A stretch of 64,000 nucleotides of DNA, taken from Atherix ibis (lineage: Eukaryota; Arthropoda; Insecta; Diptera; Athericidae). The translations under genes were made by a program, and so were the position numbers. Below, piece by piece: positions 21,408 through 33,704 of this stretch (positions within the stretch are counted from its first letter, which is position 1; each line of letters starts with the position of its first letter). The DNA lies in assembly GCA_958298945.1 (NCBI GenBank), contig OY282606.1, positions 90,465,696 to 90,529,695 on the forward strand. Direction: 5' to 3'. Below the pieces are notes generated by a model that worked only from the letters and a program-made list of their open reading frames with translations, was not told the DNA's origin and made no database searches.

Positions 21408-23623
21408 TAGTATGAAGAAACATATACACTAGTAGTAAGAAAATAAGCGGGAAAAATAATCACCATAAAGTGTACTATGTAGAAAAACAATTTTTAGTTT
21501 ATAATAAAAACTAGCCGAACTCTATATTAAAAGTGCAATTGCTATTGGCATGGGTCTAGCACATGGCCTGATTGGGAATATTACTACTCCACTAACAAGT
21601 AGATTAATTGAATATGCCCTAGCCCGGAATAGTACGTAAATAAACCGTAATGATTGTTAGTTTGATGTCGAATCTATGTACCGAACTTGGTATTGAAGGT
21701 ATTGCCGAACTTGGTACTGAAATTGAAGGTGTGCATGTACATAAATATTTTATATATTTTTTATTTTTGGCACTCTAGCAATAATGCTGGGTATATTCTG
21801 GTATTCAGCATATTGACCGATGTAGTAATCTTTGGTATAGCGTCAAGCCTATCTAAAATTATAGTGTTTTGGGTGCGTGCTGCATTTTAAATTCACTTTT
21901 AACATACTAATACTGTAACATTATTTTTTCTTCTAAACACCGAGTATACAAATGCATATACGTGTATGAGTGCAATTACTAAAAAAATATAAATGAACAG
22001 AAATTGTTGGAGTCTAAATTGTGAAAGGCATGGTAGCAAATAGGCCTTTCTGTGGATGTGGTTAGATTTTGTCCCAAAAACTTACTATATCGTGAAGATA
22101 TTTTTTTTGAAAAATATATTTTTATAATAATATGTTGATTAGTTTTTATGATCTTAACTTAAAATATGAGTTTTAAAAATTACCCTTTTTTTTTGGCTAA
22201 CTTAGGAATTGGAATATTTATTTTTTGTCAATAAAAAATACAAATTTCCTCAATTCAGAAAGACGTAATAGAAACATTCAGGAGAGCTACTTTCGATTAT
22301 TAATTAAAAAAAATTTTAAAAATTTAACAGAAAATTAAAAATTTGTTTTTTTAAAAAGAGTAAAACTTAAATTTTCTTTAACCAGTTTATTTTCTTGAAA
22401 GCATATATGTAATAGTATAATTATTGGAGAAAATTTTAATTTTAATTTAAGGAAAACCTCTTAGACTTAGAGTCTTTTAATAAGCTTAGAAGTTTATGGA
22501 ATTGATTTTGGAAGTGATACAAGTATTTATTGTTAGCAACATGAGTATAATCACGTGCATTTATACAAGAACGTGCGGGTGCACTAACATAGATTCAATC
22601 GAGGATATCCACATTCCGCAATCATAAAAAAGAAAATTAAATTTAAAAAAAAAGAAGAAAATAAATAATGAAAATGATTATTCTAACGAATGTGTACAGG
22701 TTTAAGTGGTCATTTTCAATTGAATTTAGTGTCTTAGATTACGTTTAGTTCAGTCTCGATTGCGTTTAGGTAAGCGATTGCGTTTTCTTAATTTCCTTCG
22801 GATCGTCTCAAATATGCCTTGAATCTTGCATACAAAATGCATCTAATACACCCGTTCATTGATCAGTGTTGACAGTTTTAATGGTCTGCACGGCACCATC
22901 ATATATCGTGTCTGCACAGTTGATTATAGCTTGAAGGAAAATTATTCCAGCCACTACCAATTAAATATGCTATCAATAATGGATTTTGTTCAATTCTTCG
23001 GAATGTATTAGTTTGCTTTTTATTCAACAAAAAAAAAAACAAAAAAAAAAAACAAATTAAAATTAAAATTAAATAAATTCTTTCCAAAAGATTTATGAAG
23101 AAATTAAATATCATTTATTGGCGGTATCTTTTTAACAACTCAATAAAAAAAAAAACAATATTTTCTAAATTTTAATTAGAAACTCAATAATAAATACATT
23201 CGATTTACATACGTATGAATATTTTTGAAAAGATTTATTGTAATTATTAGGAATTAACAAATTTTAAAGTTGACATTTTATATTTTTTTTTTTTATATTC
23301 TATTGTAATTCTTTGATTTATGATAAAAATTTATTAAGAAAATATTCAAAAATTATATACAAATTTTGTTACTATCATTTACTTGGGATATTTTGAGGCA
23401 TAGTTTTTAATAATAAGATTTACATTTGAAACTTTTAGGAATTTAAAAATAAATTTATACATTTTTTTAAGATTTTATATTTGATGTTATACAAAATATG
23501 TACCATAAAATTCATTTTAAGCGATTTGATTTTTGTTTTAATATACTAAATTTTTTTAAAGGCACTTGAAGATGTATAAACTTTATTCAATAGATAAGGA
23601 GAGAGAAAAAATCAATCTAAAAG
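20911..23623. other. AT-rich stretch, no gene recognised
   Basis: Contains an (ATA)n microsatellite and otherwise only AT-rich DNA. 22530-22830 is a little less biased (for example GTGCGGGTGCACTAAC near 22574), but I can assign nothing to it. Confidence 0.5.
21367..21401. repeat. (ATA)n microsatellite
   Basis: About 11-12 uninterrupted trinucleotide repeats. An open frame through it would encode an Asn run, which I take as an artefact of the repeat. Confidence 0.95.
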
Positions 23624-25090
23624 TAAGTCTCCAAAAGCAATATTTTATTTAGAAGAGTTATTTTTAGGAAAATGTACAAACATATTAAAAGAGTTGTTTA
23701 ACTAGAAATTCACCCTTTCTAACTTTATATATTTTTATTTTATTTTTGAACAAAATAAATTGTATGTCTTCAAAAGTAACATTTTGTTTAAGGCAATTTC
23801 TGTCTTTCAGTTATTGTAAGTCTCCAAAAGTAATGTTTTTTTTTTTTTTAAAATAACCCGTTTCAGTTATTTTTAGTCTTCAAAAGTAATATTTTGATTA
23901 TAATGAATTTTTCAGTTGCCGTTAGACTCCAAAAGAAATATTTTGTTCAAAAAATGGCCTTATAGTTATCGTAAGTCTCCAAAAGCAATTTTTAGTTTAA
24001 ATGATTTTTTTAAATTTATTATAAATCTCCAAAAGTAATATTTTGATTAAAATTTTTTTTTTAGTTTCTCAGATTAAATGATTTTTTTATAAGTCCGTTA
24101 GTCTCCACAAAAAATATTGTGCTTAAATATTTCTCTTATAGTTATTGTAAGGCTCCAAAAGAAATATTTTGTTTAAAGAAAGATCTTATAGTTATTGTAA
24201 AGGATTTTTTTAAAAATTTAGTAGTTTAAAGGGTTTTTTTTTTTAAATTTATCATAAGTCTTCAAAAGTCATATTTTGATCAAAAGATTTTTTTTCATGT
24301 TCTCAGAATAAAGGTTTTTTTTGTAAGTCTCTAAAAGCAATATTTTGTTTAAATTTTTTTTTCAGTTGCCATTACTCTCCACAAAAAATATTTTGTTTAA
24401 AGAAAGGTCTTATAGTTATTGTAAGTCTCCAAAAGAAATATTTTGTTTAAAGGATTTTTTAGTTACCGTTAGTCTTCAAAAGAAATATTTTGTTTAAAGA
24501 AAGGTAAGTTTTTAAAGGTAATATTTTGTTCAAAGGATTTTTTTAGAATTTATTGTAAGTCTCCAAAAATCATATTTTGATTAAAAATTTGTTTTCAATT
24601 TTTCAGATTAATTGATTTTTTTGTAAGTCTCTAAAATCAATATTTTGTTTAAAGGATTTTTTGCCGTTAGTGTCTACATAAACACTAAATCAGTTGCCGT
24701 TAGTGTCTAAAAAAAATATTTTGTTTAAAGAAAGGTCTTGTAGTTAATGTAAGTCTATAAAAAAAATATTCTGTTTAAGGAAATTTCTTTCAGTTATTGT
24801 AAGTCTCTAAAAGTAATGATTTTTTAAAAATAATCTATTTCATTTATTTTTAGTCTCCAAAAGTAATTTTTTTATTAAGGATTTTTGCAGAAATTATTGT
24901 AAGTCTCCAAAAGCTATATTTTTATTAAACGATATTTTTTAGTTTCTGTAAGTCCCTAAAAGCAATATTTTGTTGAAAGGATTTTTTTCACATTATTTTT
25001 AGTCTCCAAAAGTAATTAAGAATTTTTTTTCCAAATTATTGCAACTCTCCAAAAGTAATATTTCATTTATAAGAATTTCTTTCAGTTAAA
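23624..25090. repeat. Minisatellite built on AGTCTCCAAAAGTAATATTT
   Basis: About 25 diverged units carry the core GTCTCCAAAAG(T/C)AATATTTTG followed by a T-rich spacer and often CAGTTATTGTA. Spacing varies, mostly about 45-75 bp. Units are degraded at the edges and best conserved around 24420-24720. No coding capacity. It is not a CRISPR array: unit spacing and spacers are irregular and the spacers are themselves related. Confidence 0.88.
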
Positions 25091-25416
25091 TGCGAAAACC
25101 TTTATAAAAGTAGTTTTACCAAAAACATTTTTGGTTTTTATACATTATATATTCTGTTAAAAAAGATATTATAGCAAAAAAAAAAGCTGTAAATTGTATA
25201 AAATAAGAAAAGGCTAAGAGAAATGAAAATAAAAAGTGAGAAAATTATCGAAAAACTTAAAAGCTCTTAAAGTAAATTATTGATGATAATTGATTCTTGA
25301 TTTCAAAAAGTAACTGAAACTATGAAAATTTATGTTAACTCATTTAGGAGAAAATATTTCATAAATGGTGATCCATTAATTGGTCATCAATTATATGTAT
25401 TATGACCATCCATTAA

Positions 25417-25432
25417 TCTATCTATCTATCTA
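25417..25432. repeat. (TCTA)n microsatellite
   Basis: Four tandem TCTA units. Confidence 0.85.
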
Positions 25433-28032
25433 TTTGAAGTATATCCATCAAATACTTATGTTACACGGATGTTGGATGCTGGCATCATAGTTGAATATGA
25501 TGTGGCTGAAAAACCAAGGTGGCATTCCTTTAGTCGTTTCAATGTCTTTTACTTTTCGTTCACCCTGTCATAGAGGTAAACTGGAGGTGACACTAACTGG
25601 AAGTCAACATTTAAAACCTATTATTAATATTCTCACATTTCAGACTGGATTCTCGTTTCATTTAAATCGATTTGATTTTATTTTGTTCAATTTCAATTCC
25701 ATAATTTCAATTTTGTTGCAGTTGTTCTGTGGTTGTTTACCATAGTGTCTATGGTCATTACCATGTTACCAAGTCTAGCCAGTTTGGAAGTAGCTTGTAT
25801 GAATATAATACGTAGACACCTATTATGAGTCATACTGGCCAGTTTAGTAGTTGTTTAGTATATAGTATGATTGAGTGACACCAAGTGACTGAATGACTTG
25901 CTTGACTGACGACTGACTATTTACTTGTGCCACAAAACTTTAAATCACAGTTCCAAAATGTGATGCAAACGAATAATGATACGATTTATTACAAATGAAT
26001 TTAATTTTCTACTGCTTAAGGCGTTTAATATATCATAATATAAAATTACTTGAAAATGTACAAAATTGCTAATAAAAATAATATGAAAAGTTTTACGCAT
26101 TTGACGCCATCATATAATCGTGAATAAATGTGCAAACATATACTATCGTACGAGAGGAAAGATAAACTATCTATCTTGTTACGGGTTGAGATTTTTGTTA
26201 AATTTCTATGGACTTTGTGGTTTGGTATAGTTACCATAGAAGAAAGGAACTGCGCGAGGTAACCAAACGAAATATGTCGAAATAATTAACCTTGATAATC
26301 GGCGCATGCTGGGTTTTAACAATTTGCATATCGATGAATAAAGTGCATAATTTTAAGAGAGAAAAAAAACAACACATCCAGTTTGCTTAGCGCTATTAAA
26401 GTATAGTCGTTGAGTTTCAGTAGTGATTATTTACTTGGATTGAATTAATGCAATCGTAATCTTGGACTTCATTAATTTGCAAGTGCATAGAGTTTGGATC
26501 GAAATTTCAATTTGAATTTTAGTTGGAGTTTCCGAAGTGACCATAAAAATTATAATCCAAACGTTCGGTGGAGGCGTTCATTAAACTTTGCTAGTGAGGT
26601 AAGAGGATAACGTTGACAATACGGGAGGCACCTCTGCCATTTAGGCGTTAATGTTTCTAGTAATCGATGCAAATAAACATTTAGCTAATGGTATCTTCTA
26701 ATTCTCACACTTTGACCAATAAAATCTGCAAACAAATTGCGCACGATATGCAAATGAAGGTGGACACACACCTCTCGGTTGACAATAATGCGAAAATTTT
26801 GCAAATTGCACAATATCAACAGTTTCCCGTCCACATTTTATACTATGCACAGTAGCCTTAAATATGTTCGTTTTGTATAAACATTAGTTATGAACACTAA
26901 GTTTTTTATTTATTATTTTGCAATTGAAAATGTGCCTTATTTTATTTGTACTTGTTTTATGCTAAAATAAAATAATCATAAATCGAGTACCATACATTAC
27001 TTTCAGGATACGAAATAGTGAATTCTTTCACGTGAAATTTAAATTAGTCGATCAAAATAGGCACGCGACGTATAAATGGTCTTTTTAGCTAAATATTCAA
27101 ATTGTAAAAGATCTTGTTGAAATATAGAAAAGATGAATGAAAATATTTTTTACGATTTGCTTCATTAGCTTGGAATTATTTTTTATAATGTGTCATTAGT
27201 CCGTATTTTTTTTACAATTTTATTGTATTTTAGAAAGGATGAATTTTTGATTTTACAAAATTTCCAGACCAGATATCTTCTTATTAAAAGCATATTTCTT
27301 ATATGACACATATGCCAAAAAGCATATGTATAATAATAACTCTTAGCTTTTATAGTAAATTTTACAAAAAAAATTACAAAAATCAGATATTACTAATATT
27401 TAAATAAATTTAGTACAAAAAGTATTTTATTTTTTTATCTATGATTTTGTTTTTATTAAATTTTCTATAAATTTAGATAAACATATTTTGTAAAAACAAA
27501 CAGATAAACACCAACATTAACTTGATTGATTTATAGTTTTTTGAATAATTTCTTACACGATTGATTTGTTTAATTTTATTACATAAATTTTGTACAACCC
27601 AATTTATTGACATATTGAGTTTTCTAATATTTATTATCAAAAGAATTTTTAAAAAAATTAATTTTTTATCTCCAGTTTATATAGGAATTTTACAAAGTTT
27701 TTGAATATTTTTAAAACGGAACTTTTACTTAAGTTAAATTATAATAAAAAAAACAAAAAAAAAACATGTCCTATAATATTATTATTTTTAATCTATTGTA
27801 TAAACTATAATTTAGATAAAATATTTATATTATCTTTTTATGTATATTTAAACTTGAAATATGAAAATTATTACAAAACTTTATAATAGCTAGTCAATAA
27901 TTTTAGTTTATCTTTTTTTTTTTTGAAAACAAAATAAATAATGTATAATATAATATTTTTGAAGATATCTTATTTTGTAAATTTATTGATCAAGATAAGC
28001 AGAATATTTTCCCATAAGCCACAACTATCTGG

Positions 28033-28052
28033 ATATATATATATATATATAT
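28033..28052. repeat. (AT)n microsatellite
   Basis: Ten uninterrupted AT dinucleotides. Confidence 0.92.
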
Positions 28053-28577
28053 TTATGTATGTGCTCGTATGGTTAATAATTTTAATATTCAATATTACTC
28101 AGCTTATTAACATTTTTATTATAGGCTAAAAACCTATTCAGTTTCATTGAGTTTGTGCGCTAAACTTTATCAATGAATATGGTTTTAATAAGAAAAATAG
28201 TATTAAGAAAATTTGAATTTTTCTATTAAATTATGAGGTTTTTTTTTTATTCTTTTGATTTATAATATAATGATGGCAATGATATTATTTTATTATATTA
28301 TAAATAATTTTTTAAAAAGTTTTTTTTATTGTGCTTAAGATATTTATCTTTAGGACTCTTTTTTAGAAATGGCGTATATATATTTTTTTCTTTTGAATAA
28401 TAATTACCCATGTTAATATTTTTTATTTGATTTTACAACTTAAAATATCTATTAATTAGAATTATTATAGATTGTTTAGTATGTAATTTTTTAACTGTAG
28501 TTTTATGACATTGTTCAATAAATTTTCAGCGTTTTTGCATTTTTGAACAGTTCTTAAATTTGTTTTATTACATTTCA

Positions 28578-29278
28578 GTACAAGTTTCAACCTTGCCTCG
28601 TAACTATATGACCCTTTATAGCATACTAAGTAAAGATGTATTTTTATAGTGCATTGCGTAAACTGGAATAGTAAAATTTGGAGCTAAAATATGCCATCAA
28701 CTTTTGTGTTAAAAAAAAAACGAGTTAGTAAAAGTTGCAAGGAGCCTATGGGGATGATTTATTATCATCTTTTTTTTGAGGGCCATAATTAGTGTAAGAT
28801 GTATTTTACTTAGGGAGCCCTTTAACATATAAAACAGATGAAAACTTGAAACTAGTGAGGGCCCTTGGGAGGTCAGACCATCGATTAATCCTGAACCTCC
28901 TTCAAAGGCTCAGAAGGAGGAGCTTCTGGGTTCCGAACAGACATTTCAGACATATGGCCATTTCCACCGACGAGTTTTTTTGGAAAAAGAGATTTATCTG
29001 GTTCCTCCAACCACTGTTCATCTGATCGAAGTCCATGTAAATTTATTTTGTTCCCCAAAATCAAGGGACACTTCAAAGGATATCATCTTGGTACTATTAA
29101 TAATATCCAAACGAGTATAACCGAGAAGCTAAAGGCGATTTTAGCTGGAACTTTCCAGCACTATTACGAAAAGTGGAAACAACACTTCTGACAATGTATT
29201 TTACGGAAGATAACTTTGATATATAAAAATAAAATAAAATTATTCGGAAAAGATATCAGTTTTTTCTCTCACATCTTA
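28578..29278 (+). mobile_element. Degraded mariner-like element (SPDLSPC family), copy 2
   Basis: The 5' part (28578-28625) repeats the AAGTTTCAACC ... GACCCT block seen at 11430-11462. The transposase C-terminal half is readable at 28990-29190. It reads SSDRSPCKFILFPKIK in the third-Asp region, then GHFKGYHLGTINNIQTS and AGTFQHYYEKWKQHF. The 3' end, read inward, is AAGATGTGAGAGAAAAAACT, resembling the CGAGGTGTGGCAGAAAATC end of copy 1. It directly abuts the TA shared with mariner B. Internal deletions and frameshifts are extensive. Confidence 0.75.
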
Positions 29279-29436
29279 TACGAGGTCTGTTCAAAAATTA
29301 TCGCGAATTTTCGATTTGGTAGTCATGTCTCTCACTTATGCCGACAAGTCGGCCATTTTGAATATTCAGTTAATTTTTGACAGCTGCTTTGCTTGCACGT
29401 ATTTTGGCTCATCTTCGATTTTTGCCCATTCCAAAA

Positions 29437-30205
29437 ATGGATCAAAGAATCTGTATCAAATTTTGTATGAAAAACAAAATTAATTGCGCGGACGCATTCC
29501 GAATATTGGTGGAATGTGGCATATGGTGAAGCTACGTTAGAACGAAGCAACGTTTATCGGTGGTACAAAATTTTCTCAGAGGGCCGAGAAGATGTTAACT
29601 ATGAAAAGCGTGCCGGAAGGTTTTGCCAACAGTTTTCTTCATTTGCAGGGGCGTGGTGCATCATGCGTTCTTGCCACAGGGTAGAACGGTCAACAAGGAA
29701 TATTACCTGCAAGTTATGCTCAAGTTGCGCGAAGCAATCCGCCAGATACGGCCGAATTTTTGGAAGAACACCATGTGCTTGCGACAGGATAGAACGGTCA
29801 ACAAGGAATATTACCTGCAAGTTATGCGCAATTTGCGCAAAGCAATCCGGCTGAAACGCCCGGATTTTGAATTGGCTTTTGCACCATGATAACGCCCCTG
29901 CTCATGCATCGTTGCTTGTGTACGAATTTTTGACCAAAAAAAACACACTTATAATGCCGCAGCTACCGAATTCCCCAGATCTGGCCCCCTGTGACTTTTC
30001 ATTGTTATCGAAACTGAAGAGCCCCATGAAAGGACGACGCTATGCTACGATTGAGGAGATAAAGGCGGCATCGAAGCAGGAGCTGAACTAGATCACAAAA
30101 AATGATTTTTTGAAGTGCTTCGAGGATTGGAGAAAACGTTGGCACAAGTGTATAATATCTAGTGGGGATTACTTTGAAGGGGACAACATAGATATTCATA
30201 AATAA
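29437..30205 (+). pseudogene. mariner transposase (copy B)
   Basis: MDQRICIKFCMKNKINCADA opens the frame. A stop and shifts follow (NVYRWYKIFSEGREDV is in another frame). The first-Asp block (TGDESW) is deleted. FLPQGRTVNKEYYLQVM and its linker then occur twice, 36 codons apart. A shift leads to NWLLHHDNAPAHASLLVYEF (second Asp) and the third-Asp block NSPDLAPCDFSLLSKLKSPM. The C-terminus, RRYATIEEIKAASKQELN, ends in CFEDWRKRWHKC and is interrupted by one stop. It is inactive because of the missing D1 and broken frame. Confidence 0.85.
29671..29886 (+). repeat. 108-bp tandem duplication inside mariner B
   Basis: TTGCCACAGGGTAGAACGGT at 29671 recurs as TTGCGACAGGATAGAACGGT at 29779, exactly 108 bp later. 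The following ~85 bp are nearly identical. The length is a multiple of three, so the frame is kept across the joint. Confidence 0.9.
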
Positions 30206-30262
30206 ATAAGTAATTTTTGAAATTAATACAAAATTCGCGATACTTTTTAAACAGATCTCGTA

Positions 30263-30657
30263 TACAATCTTTTGCGTAACCTTCAAAAAAAAGTCAATCG
30301 GCATCTTGAAAACATTGAAAAATTATACAAAAACATCATCAAAAATTAAATAAAACCAGATCGCGTTCTGCAAAAGATATTGTAGCGGCCATTGGAATGA
30401 GTAAAATTTGAATTTTCCATACATAATGGTAAGATCCAAGTAATGTAATAAAATAAAATCTTCATTTTATGTGTGCTTTAAGAACATATTAATAATCAGA
30501 AAGTCCCCAACAAGTGTACTACTGTGTTCTTTTATAATCAATGTATTGTAGTTCGCCATTTTGAAAAAGGCCATAATGTCATTTTGATAGGCCGCCATTT
30601 TGGAAAATATTAGTTTTTACAGTTTATATTTGGAATTTTCATTAAAAAGGCTTGTTT
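30263..30657 (+). repeat. Inverse copy of the 18330-18715 noncoding block
   Basis: Its reverse complement matches 18330-18715 throughout. Landmarks are GATGATGTTTTTGTATAATT (30320-30345), CTACAATATCTTTTGCAG (near 30380), CAGTAGTACACTTGTTGG (near 30515) and TTTATATTTGGAATTTTCA. In both places the block starts immediately beyond the 3' end of a mariner of the same family. Confidence 0.88.
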
Positions 30658-30663
30658 TATTAG

Positions 30664-30799
30664 TTATTTTTTGAAGGATTGGAAAAAACGTTAGCACAAG
30701 TGTATAATATCTGGTGGGGATTATTTTGAAGGGGACTAAATAGATATTCTATATATTCAAAAAAACACAAAATTCGCGATACTTTTTGAACAGATTTCG
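30664..30799 (+). mobile_element. mariner copy C, 3' end only
   Basis: The segment starts in the C-terminal codons (LKDWKK, then GGDYFEGD) and runs through the 3' UTR to a terminal repeat whose inward reading is CGAAATCTGTTCAAAAAGTA, beside TA at 30800-30801. It follows directly on the block at 30263-30657. Confidence 0.8.
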
Positions 30800-30801
30800 T
30801 A

Positions 30802-33249
30802 TAGTAAATTTTCTTAAAATTCTTTCATTTTTTTTAAATATGTTAAATATACGCAAATCTAGATATTCAGTGGGCAGAATTTCAATGGAAATTATTACTT
30901 AAATATAATCTGTCGTCCGTTTTTTTTTAACGATTTTTTTTGGAAATATTTTGTTTTTTTTTGTGCAAAATAAAATTTTAATCTTAATTCATCTATCACG
31001 TGCTGAATATTATCTTTTTTTTTTCAAGCTAAACATACAAGCCGATAAAAGGCCTTACGAAAATGCCGCAAAGACAAAATTCTCTATTATATTTTTTAAT
31101 ATAACCAACCATCTAGAGTCGGTGTTATTATTGTCTTCTTGCAAATGATCGTTATAGGCGGCATCAGTATCCATCCACCTTAGGTCATACGCCACCTTCT
31201 TCTAAGTTCACCTATCTTTTTTTTCTATCTACTTTTACATAGCCATCTACTTGCATGGTGTAATATTTAGAAGAATTGTGCGTGCTTAGTTATTTTATTA
31301 AAAAAAAAAACAAAAAATTCCTTATTATAAGAAAAGTTCAGGTTGAAGAAAACAAACAAAATAAAATAGAGAAGAAGATCTTTGGATCAAAAATGGTACG
31401 TGAATGAGTGTATATATTTTTCCGACGGTACGATGTGATGTGGCAGCGATTGTGAAATGACGGATATTATGGGGGCCACGTTCAACACGATTCATGAAAT
31501 CTATCTCTAAGACCAGTTGACCATCTTCTCAGTTCAATCTGTAGATTCATGAATGGACAAGAATTGTAAATATACTCGTATGAGAGATGAAAATTCCGAC
31601 TACTACGTCCTGTGAGCAGCAGATGAACGGACCATAAAAAAACTTGTACCATCTTTGAAACAAGTTGTGAATGAATGAACGGAGCCGCAAAGATAACACA
31701 AAAAAATGTGACCCACCACCGACCGGCTGGTACTATGTGCTCATCACATTCAATGTTATGCGCCTTATGATTGCCAGATTGGCCTACTCTACCTTTTAGA
31801 CGATGGCCGGATGATGGACCTTAAAGTATTTTGCGGCTATAAATTCGGTCAAATCGATAGTGCTGCCGTGGAATGCTTCTAATAATAATATAGTTTTTTT
31901 TTCTTCTTGGCTATTCCAACAAAAATAGAGCTTATGATTAGGATTTTGGTATTAAAAAAATTACTACAAATAAGCACGATTTTATAGTTGATCGTATTCG
32001 AATGTTTTTTTTCCGCTTCTATTTTTTTAACTTTAAGATTAGAGAGAATATTATTTCCATCTGTTTTGTATAAAAATTTGATTTGTTATTATTTGCGATC
32101 CGTACACGAAACTATCATGTCCATTTATATGATAATGTCGTATAATCTCTGAATTGATAAGACACACGAGGATCTTATCCATGTTGTTGTCTGAATTTTA
32201 GTATAGTCAAAATGAAATAGGTCAACCTACTATTGAAACGTATCACTTTTAAAATATTGTCAGCGATTAAAGATAGTCACGTATTTATACAGAATAAAAA
32301 AATATTATTGGTTCATATCATATATCACAAGATAATCAGTATTTTTGTAGATGTATTTTTATATTTTGGTACACTATGTTCACTCATAAATATGAGCCAA
32401 AGACAAGTTGATACAATGTAGTCGAGTAGTTTTTGGTGAAATTTTCTTCTTTTCCCTTTTTTTTTATTTTTTACATAAAAATCATAATATATTTTTATTA
32501 TTATAAATTTTGTTTTTGCGCTTAATAGTTGGTGTCAAGCAATTTGAAAATAATTTGTGCTTTGGTCGATTATATATATTAAGAAACTTGAACAAGTTAA
32601 AAATGTTAAATTTATTCAGATGAAAATTTGTTACTTGTTATTTATAATCTAATAAATTGACTGTTAAAAATGTTTCTATTCAAAATATATAATAGTTATA
32701 GTATGAGACAATTGACTAGAAAAATTGTTATTTATGTTCTATAGAAATTTGGTAAAATTTGTGACTTTTATTTATATGGCTGATTAGATATTTATCTTAA
32801 TTTTGATTTGAATATATTTTTTTCTATAACATAGTCAATTTGATTTTTTTTTCTAATTTAGGATTATTCATTTTATAGTTTGAAAAAAGTAGCCATGTTT
32901 TTTAATAGTTTTTGAATAAATAAATGATTTAAAATATTATTATAAAGTAAATTGAAGTTTTCCATTTTATATTAAAGAAAAAGATATTTTTAAAAAAATT
33001 TGAAGAATTATTTTTTTGTAGTCACGTTTCTAAGAAAATTTTCCGTAGCGATTAGGCTCATTTCTCGCTTGTCGGATATGTTAATAAAAACTATTTTGAT
33101 ATCTAAAATTTTACAGATAATATATAAAATTTACAGTATTTGCAAAAAGTAATATTTTTATAAGTATTTTGGTTTGAAAATGTTTTTTGCCCGTATTTCT
33201 TTAGTCCTAACATTATTACCATTAATCGCGGTCTGAATTACGAATGCTA
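30802..33249. other. Stretch without recognisable genes
   Basis: 30802-31380 and 31880-33249 are AT-rich. 31390-31870 is a distinctly more complex, less AT-biased island without an open frame of note. It could be regulatory or an old exon-bearing remnant, but I cannot assign it. Confidence 0.5.
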
Positions 33250-33485
33250 TGACCGTATGATAACTTATTTTTATTGGTTTAAGCTTAAACCGTTTTATTT
33301 AACTCTTCAATTTTTAATTGTAAAATAACGTATAATGCAGATAATTTTTTAATTAATTAAAAACTAAGTAAAAACCAACATTTGTTCAAGGAACGGCCGA
33401 ATTTACAACCCGATTTGAATGAAAAGATCATTAAAAGTTACTTCAAAAGGATCAAGTCCTACAAGAAATTTTGTAGTAATTATTT
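33250..33485 (+). pseudogene. C-terminal fragment of a CDLTPLD-group transposase (1)
   Basis: The plus frame reads HLFKERPNLQPDLNEKIIK then SYFKRIKSYKKFC. The same tail appears at 46150-46250 (FYLKRVESLKKSC) and 62170-62225 (VIKNYLKRIKSYKEG), where CDLTPLD-type blocks lie upstream. The upstream CCGTATGATAAC block (33256) also recurs at 45872. No catalytic residues remain here. Confidence 0.55.
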
Positions 33486-33704
33486 AACTTAATAGTATAG
33501 TATAAGAAATATAGCTGTATAAAAAATTTAATAAAAATCTATATTTTAAATTATATTTTAAAATACTTTTTAAAGTACAAAATTGATAATTTTTGTTTCC
33601 TAAATTTTAACATAGACAGTTTAATAAGCAAAATTAATTATAATTTATTTTTGTCAAAAAAAAAAAATCATTAGAAAATTAATTTAAATTTATTAAAAAG
33701 TATA

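Larger units (their letters stand above)
25091..28577. other. Stretch without recognisable genes
   Basis: 25440-26870 is moderately complex, non-repetitive DNA. One 84-codon frame at 25491-25745 has no recognisable similarity. 26870-28570 is very AT-rich. No exon, RNA gene or transposon end was recognised. Confidence 0.5.
29281..30260 (+). mobile_element. mariner copy B (980 bp) with a 108-bp internal tandem duplication
   Basis: TA (29279-29280) CGAGGTCTGTTCAAAAATTA forms the left end. The right end, read inward, is CGAGATCTGTTTAAAAAGTA beside TA at 30261-30262. The same family forms copies A (18718-19445), C and D. The 5' UTR and start (ATG near 29437) are present, part of the region around the first Asp is deleted, and one coding block is duplicated in tandem. 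Confidence 0.88.

Noticed and set aside
21157..21432. 91-codon open frame ending in an Asn run
   Set aside because: Its length depends on an (ATA)n microsatellite and the remainder shows no recognisable domain.
22899..23114. Hydrophobic minus-strand frame that could look like a membrane protein
   Set aside because: The hydrophobic part is a translation of A-rich DNA with poly(A) runs; no conserved feature.
23624..25090. Regularly repeated word with spacers, superficially like a CRISPR array
   Set aside because: Units are diverged, spacing is irregular, spacers are related T-rich DNA, and the context is eukaryotic.
25491..25745. 84-codon frame in moderately complex DNA
   Set aside because: No domain, no splice context and hydrophobic C-terminus from T-rich DNA; not supported as a gene.
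28885..29076. Minus-strand frame within the element at 28578-29278
   Set aside because: Antisense to the recognisable plus-strand transposase tail; no independent similarity.
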